Assembly: GCA_009924885.1 (NCBI GenBank)
Contig: RFQS01000017.1
Span: 1-17,431, forward strand
Direction of reading: 5' to 3'
DNA length: 17,431 nucleotides
Source of the DNA: Pseudomonadota bacterium
Lineage (GTDB): Bacteria > Cyanobacteriota > Vampirovibrionia > LMEP-6097
The notes beneath the pieces are model-generated. The model made no database searches and was not told the DNA's origin. It saw only the letters and a program-made list of their open reading frames with translations. Below, piece after piece: positions 13,883 through 17,431 of the stretch; the first letter of the stretch is position 1, and each line of letters opens with the position of its first letter. A program made the translations under genes and the position numbers.

Positions 13883-13902
13883 TTAGATAATTTACCACAA
13901 AT

Positions 13903-13966
13903 CCGCAGCACAGTTGCGAATTTACATAGTTTTTCCGCATAATCACTGCGAATTTACATAGGTTTC
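13903..13966. repeat. two-copy 32-bp imperfect tandem repeat
   Basis: TGCGAATTTACATAG occurs exactly at 13915-13929 and 13947-13961. The surrounding 32-bp units (13903-13934 and 13935-13966) both begin CCGCA and end in a T-rich run. The units fill most of the gap between the DUF4143-type gene and mnmA. I recognise no known site; there are only two copies. Confidence 0.6.
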
Positions 13967-13996
13967 TTGCAGAAATTGGAGCTTGCGAGTAGTCCC
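13967..13996 (+). repeat. 3' end fragment of the palindromic repeat abutting the mnmA stop
   Basis: TTGCAGAAATTGGA is followed by the 3' arm GCTTGCGAGTAGTCCC (13981-13996). Its reverse complement matches the truA 5' arm at 14 of 16 positions. The arm ends exactly at the base before the mnmA stop codon (13997-13999). It is the only copy next to a gene in the opposite orientation, at the gene's 3' end. Confidence 0.7.
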
Positions 13997-15139
13997 TTAC
14001 AGGGCGGAGACGCCATCTATCCAAGCGCCCCCTAAAACTTTCTCGGGATGAACTGGATCATAGAATACCATCGCCTGTCCTGGAGTAACAGATTCAACAG
14101 GTTCTTTAAACTGTACTTCCACGAAATCAGAAGCATCTACGTAAACTTGAGCAAGAGTAGGCTCCGCATTATAACGAATCTTAGTTAAGGCAGCAAAAGA
14201 ATTCTCAGCATCTAACACTGGGGTGCCAATCATATTTCTTCTATTTCCTATAGCTCTTTGAGACAATAATTCTTCTTTAGTTCCGACGTAGACGGTATTA
14301 GCATTAGGATCTATTTTCGTTACATATAATGGCTCAGAGTAAGCGATACCAAGCCCTTTGCGCTGACCATAAGTATAATTAAAACTACCTTTATGGGAAC
14401 CAAGTACTCGACCTGAATTTGCAAGAATAATAGGTCCTTCCTTTTCCCCAAGTATACGTGTTAAATAATCAGCATTAGTCATGCCATTACTAACGAAACA
14501 GATATCTTGAGAATCAGCTTTAGAAGCGACACACAGTTCACCTATATTCGCAAGATCGCGAACTTCATCTTTATTAAAATCAGCTAAAGGGAAAATCGTC
14601 TTAGAGAGTTGGTCTTGAGTCAAGCCCCAAAGCATATAACTCTGATCTTTTTTATTCCCTAGAGATCTATATAGATGCCACTCTTGGGTCTGATCTTCTA
14701 AAACTAAACGAGCATAATGACCAGAAGCTAAATGGGTCGCACCTAAATTTTGAATAGAATACTCCAGTAAAGCACCCCATTTCATATCATTATTACAACT
14801 AATACAAGGAATAGGCGTTTCACCACGAGCATATGACTGATGAAAATCTTTTATTATCCCGTCAGCGAAGGCCTGCCTTAAATCTACAGCGTGATGCTCT
14901 ACACCTAAATGATCACAGATTCTTACAGCATCCACTACGCCATTATCACAGCACTTACCAGAACCTGATATTAACCAAGCCGTTATCCCAAAAACCTCAT
15001 AACCTAATTCTTTTAAAAGGTAAATCGCAACAGAGCTATCGACCCCACCGCTCATAGCCACAGCTATTTTCGCAGTTTTAGGATCTGGGAGAAAATTATT
15101 AGAGCGAGCTTGCTCTAAATAGGATTTTAATTTATCCAT
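13997..15139 (-). CDS. mnmA: tRNA-specific 2-thiouridylase MnmA
   Basis: MnmA adds sulfur to C2 of wobble uridine 34 in tRNA-Lys, Glu and Gln, using ATP and a sulfur relay. The PP-loop SGGVDSS is at 30-36. The catalytic cysteines are Cys115 (PCISCNNDMKWG) and Cys214 (SQDICFVSN). Further signatures are ASGHYAR, NKKDQSYMLWGL, YTYGQRKGLGIA and GGAWIDG near the end. The 380-residue length is normal. The ISGSGKCCDNGVVDAVRICD stretch (57-76) with paired cysteines resembles cyanobacterial MnmA. Start ATG 15139 gives a 22-residue lead before the PP-loop strand. It heads the leftward series; a truncated flgK begins divergently 63 bp away. The stop codon touches a repeat fragment. Confidence 0.96.
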   Translation of the reverse strand: MDKLKSYLEQARSNNFLPDPKTAKIAVAMSGGVDSSVAIYLLKELGYEVFGITAWLISGSGKCCDNGVVDAVRICDHLGVEHHAVDLRQAFADGIIKDFHQSYARGETPIPCISCNNDMKWGALLEYSIQNLGATHLASGHYARLVLEDQTQEWHLYRSLGNKKDQSYMLWGLTQDQLSKTIFPLADFNKDEVRDLANIGELCVASKADSQDICFVSNGMTNADYLTRILGEKEGPIILANSGRVLGSHKGSFNYTYGQRKGLGIAYSEPLYVTKIDPNANTVYVGTKEELLSQRAIGNRRNMIGTPVLDAENSFAALTKIRYNAEPTLAQVYVDASDFVEVQFKEPVESVTPGQAMVFYDPVHPEKVLGGAWIDGVSAL

Positions 15140-15202
15140 AGATTATCGAACCAAGTCTTATGATATTACACATTAGATAAATAAATCTAGGATAATTCAT
15201 TT

Positions 15203-16099
15203 TTGGCGAGCAGTCTCGAAAACGCAGAAATTGGAATTCGGCAACAGTGCCCTAGTGAAGAGGCTAAAATTCAAGGCACTGTAATGTTTTCCAATTTAGA
15301 CAATCCAATATTACCAGCTATCACAGCTGGTAATAGGCAGCTAGATTTAAGTATAAATAACGGCAATGGCTCAGTCGTTAATTTCATGGTTAATCTTCCA
15401 GAAAATGCAAGTATAAGAGATACTGTTAAAAGCATAAATGAACACTTCAGAGCTGCTGGTGGTAAGGGTTCTATCGCATCAGTAGATTCAGTTAATAGAT
15501 TAATATTAGAAAATAGACTCATAGAAAATGCCCAGATTAATCTAAGCAACAGTATCACAATCAATCCAACAACAGCCTCTGTCCTTACAACTCTCGGACT
15601 TCCAGCAGCACCCGTCACAGTAAATGGCTCTAGCGCTTTAGACATGTCACTGGTCGACACTGGTGGTGTTAATTACATTCTAGATATAGATTACGGCAAT
15701 GACAAAATCACAGATGGTGTTTTAGCAAGTAAATTAATACTTAAACAAAACGGAATCAAACAAGGAACTATAGAAGTCAAGGGTGGAATACTTGGTGCTC
15801 AATTTAAGGCAATTAATGAATCCATACCAAAAGCTAAAGAAGAACTATCCATTATCGCCATGGGTCTTAAAAATACTATTAATTCTTTACTCAAGGCTGG
15901 TACAACCTTAGATGGCAATCCAGGGCAAGATCTTTTCAGTGGCAGTAATGCTGGAAACATTAGCTTAGCTAAAAACATGCTTAACAACACGACTTTACTT
16001 GCTGTAGGTGAGCTTAAAAATTCAGGGGTGGAATCTCTCCTGGCGAAAATAGCATTATCAATAAAATCACGGATTTATTTAATGACAAAGGAGCATTAA
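15203..16099 (+). pseudogene. flgK: flagellar hook-associated protein 1 (FlgK), middle part, 5'-truncated
   Basis: FlgK forms the first hook-filament junction ring. This frame begins in a repeat fragment (TTG 15203; residues ASSLENAEIGIRQQC) and lacks the conserved FlgK N-terminal D0/D1 helices. From residue ~25 it shows a beta-rich domain and then a clear FlgK D1 segment, GGILGAQFKAINESIPKAKE, followed by GTTLDGNPGQDLFSG. The frame then fails near 16025-16030 and ends out of frame at 16099 (AKIALSIKSRIYLMTKEH). The next part continues in the -1 frame. No ATG, and no ribosome binding site that I can see, precedes the open frame (it is open only from 15191). The gene appears cut at the repeat and additionally frameshifted. 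Confidence 0.8.
15206..15251 (+). repeat. palindromic repeat fragment forming the broken 5' end of flgK
   Basis: GCGAGCAGTCT (the end of one arm type, as in truA) is joined to TCGAAAACGCAGAAATTGG and then the 3' arm ATTCGGCAACAGTGCC (15236-15251), which is the pyrB arm type. The mixture suggests a junction of two copies. The FlgK frame continues directly out of it (ENAEIGIRQQCPSEEAK), in the frame used by the other in-gene copies. Confidence 0.72.
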
Positions 16100-16758
16100 T
16101 CAGCACAACAAATTCAGCAGAAAAATTTTATTTAAAAGCAAATGATACCAATTATCAAATTTCAAAACTACCTGTAATTCCAGGTGCTGATATGAATGTC
16201 GCCATCAATGGATTAATCTTAGATGGAATAAATACTTTTAATGCTGGAAATAATGGTATTGCTGCTAATAGTTTAGTTCAAGTCCAATTTTTAGATGCAA
16301 ATCAAAACCCTATCGGAATAGCTTTAAACACGATCGGTGCCAGTGCCCCCAATACTTCAGTTACATGGAAGGGCGTAGCTCCCGCTGGGGCTAGCTTCAT
16401 AAGTGTCAAACTAAATGACACAAGCTTTAATGATAATAATGCAAGTAATAATTACGGTCACTTTGAAGTAGAAATCACTAATAAAAATGATGAGGGAAAT
16501 CTATCTTCAACTCTTAATGCTGCTTTATTAACCAGTGTTGATCGCATCGCAATTCAAGGAGCCGATGCCAAACAATTAAAGGAAATCTACACCGATATTT
16601 CAGAAGCACTAAATACACAAATACAAAGCATTCAAGGCGTTAACATGGAAGATGAAGCAGCAAATTTATTAATGTTTCAAAAAGCCTTTGGAGCAAATTC
16701 CCGAGCCTTTTCTGCCATAAATCAATCAATTGAAGATATATTCACCTTCATAAGTTAG
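16018..16758 (+). pseudogene. flgK: flagellar hook-associated protein 1 (FlgK), C-terminal part
   Basis: This is the -1 frame continuation of flgK, open from 16018. In-frame FlgK-like sequence starts around GGISPGENSIINKITDLFND and passes through a variable beta-rich domain (about 16190-16490). It ends in the conserved C-terminal helix, with GVNMEDEAANLLMFQKAFGA and INQSIEDIFTFIS, the classic FlgK/FlgE-type coiled-coil terminus. The switch point is a run of four G (16025-16028). Adding one G gives a continuous SGGGISPGEN reading, so a single-base deletion or a homopolymer read error explains the break. flgL follows 80 bp downstream, the normal flgK-flgL order. Confidence 0.8.
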
Positions 16759-16838
16759 TCTAAATGAGGGTCTTGCCCCTGGAAATTAGACCAAAGAATC
16801 TAACAATAGAACTATAAATCTTGGACTAAATAGTACAT

Positions 16839-17431
16839 ATGACGGGAATTGGACGAGTCGGTTTCATGCAACGCATGACCAACATCAAAGAGCAAGTGCT
16901 ATTAAGCCAAGGTACTTACGTAGAGGATAGCTTAAAGTTAAATTCTGGCAATAAAATCCTGAAAATCTCAGATGATCCAGCTGCCGTAAAAAAAATAAAT
17001 GAATATTCAGGAACCATTCTTGAAGCCAAAGCAAAATCAAGCGTAAAGAGTACTGTAGAATCTCTTTTAAGTATTAGCGAAACAGCTATTTCTGATATCA
17101 AAAAAATCCTAGACGATATTAAAACAGATACCCTAAGTGCTAGCAACGCAACAGCCAATGATGCAGATAGAGAATCTTACGCCGATGTATTGCTTGCATC
17201 AACTGAAAATTTATTTAGACTAGCTAATTCGAAAGTTAATGGTCAATTTATTTTCTCAGGCAAACAATCAGACAAAAAAACTATAGACTTCAATCCAGAC
17301 AACCTTTTCTTTCAAAATCAATACTTGGAAGGAGCTACTGACCAAGGACCTCGCGAGATATATGGAACTAATTCAAGTATCACCCTGGATGATCTATTCA
17401 ATAGCACTGCTTCCCCAGCCATAATGTCAAG
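16839..17431 (+). CDS. flgL: flagellar hook-associated protein 3 (FlgL), N-terminal part
   Basis: FlgL is the second hook-filament junction protein, homologous to flagellin. The frame starts at ATG 16839 and runs to the window edge (197 codons) without a stop. The N-terminus MTGIGRVGFMQRMTNIKEQV, then LNSGNKILKISDDPAAVKKI (the flagellin/FlgL SGKRI...SDDP motif, about 35-54), a long amphipathic helix, and VNGQFIFSGKQSDKKTIDF (FlgL-specific FSGT-like turn, about 133-151) are all clear. A GGA lies about 15 nt before the ATG. It follows flgK, and the two are probably one transcription unit. The frame is undamaged as far as visible. Confidence 0.88.
   Translation, partial: MTGIGRVGFMQRMTNIKEQVLLSQGTYVEDSLKLNSGNKILKISDDPAAVKKINEYSGTILEAKAKSSVKSTVESLLSISETAISDIKKILDDIKTDTLSASNATANDADRESYADVLLASTENLFRLANSKVNGQFIFSGKQSDKKTIDFNPDNLFFQNQYLEGATDQGPREIYGTNSSITLDDLFNSTASPAIMS

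Noticed and set aside
13903..13996. CRISPR array
   Set aside because: Only two imperfect 32-bp units in direct tandem, without unique spacers and without cas genes.
15271..15660. 129-residue leftward frame opposite flgK
   Set aside because: Antisense to sequence that continues directly into recognisable FlgK; the composition is that of a complement-strand shadow.

Overview
This AT-rich bacterial window is densely coded and belongs to a flagellated organism. It carries a flagellar export ATPase (fliI), the 3' part of flgK and the 5' part of flgL. MnmA has a Gly-Lys-Cys-Cys stretch after its first strand-helix unit and L4 has an EVRGGGAKPWKQKGTGRAR block; both remind me of cyanobacterial proteins. 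A non-photosynthetic cyanobacterial relative (Melainabacteria/Vampirovibrionia type) is my best guess, inferred from motifs only.

Layout. The left edge holds the start of a leftward secreted-protein gene (1-161). Next come rightward atpA, rplD and rplW. atpA stands apart from other ATP synthase genes, and rplD-rplW lack rplC and rplB beside them. A leftward unknown gene (2818-4062) follows, then rightward fliI, a sugar transferase with no canonical start codon, and a broken lgt. From 15139 down to 7193 there is a leftward series: mnmA, a DUF4143-type ATPase, pyrB, pyrK, a sulfotransferase-like gene, grpE, truA and an unknown gene. The right end is rightward again: a 5'-truncated and frameshifted flgK, then flgL cut by the window edge. 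I see no rRNA, tRNA, CRISPR array or transposase.

The main discovery is a dispersed palindromic repeat of 121 bp, with three full-length copies and five shortened or partial ones. Each full copy has 16-nt inverted arms around an 89-nt core. The full copies sit inside truA, pyrK and lgt, always in the same strand and reading frame, adding a charged peptide of about 40 residues (core RTSSRLRRTNDRS, then HEDHED and AEI) to the host protein. In lgt a later 5-bp duplication inside the repeat breaks the frame. The arms differ between loci but stay complementary within each full copy.

Short or partial copies lie at gene edges. One appears to supply the Shine-Dalgarno and start codon of the sulfotransferase-like gene, one touches the ATG of pyrB, one touches the mnmA stop codon, one forms the broken 5' end of flgK, and a half copy lies upstream of fliI. 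The behaviour resembles the Rickettsia palindromic elements (RPEs) found in frame in rickettsial genes, but I do not recognise this sequence family.
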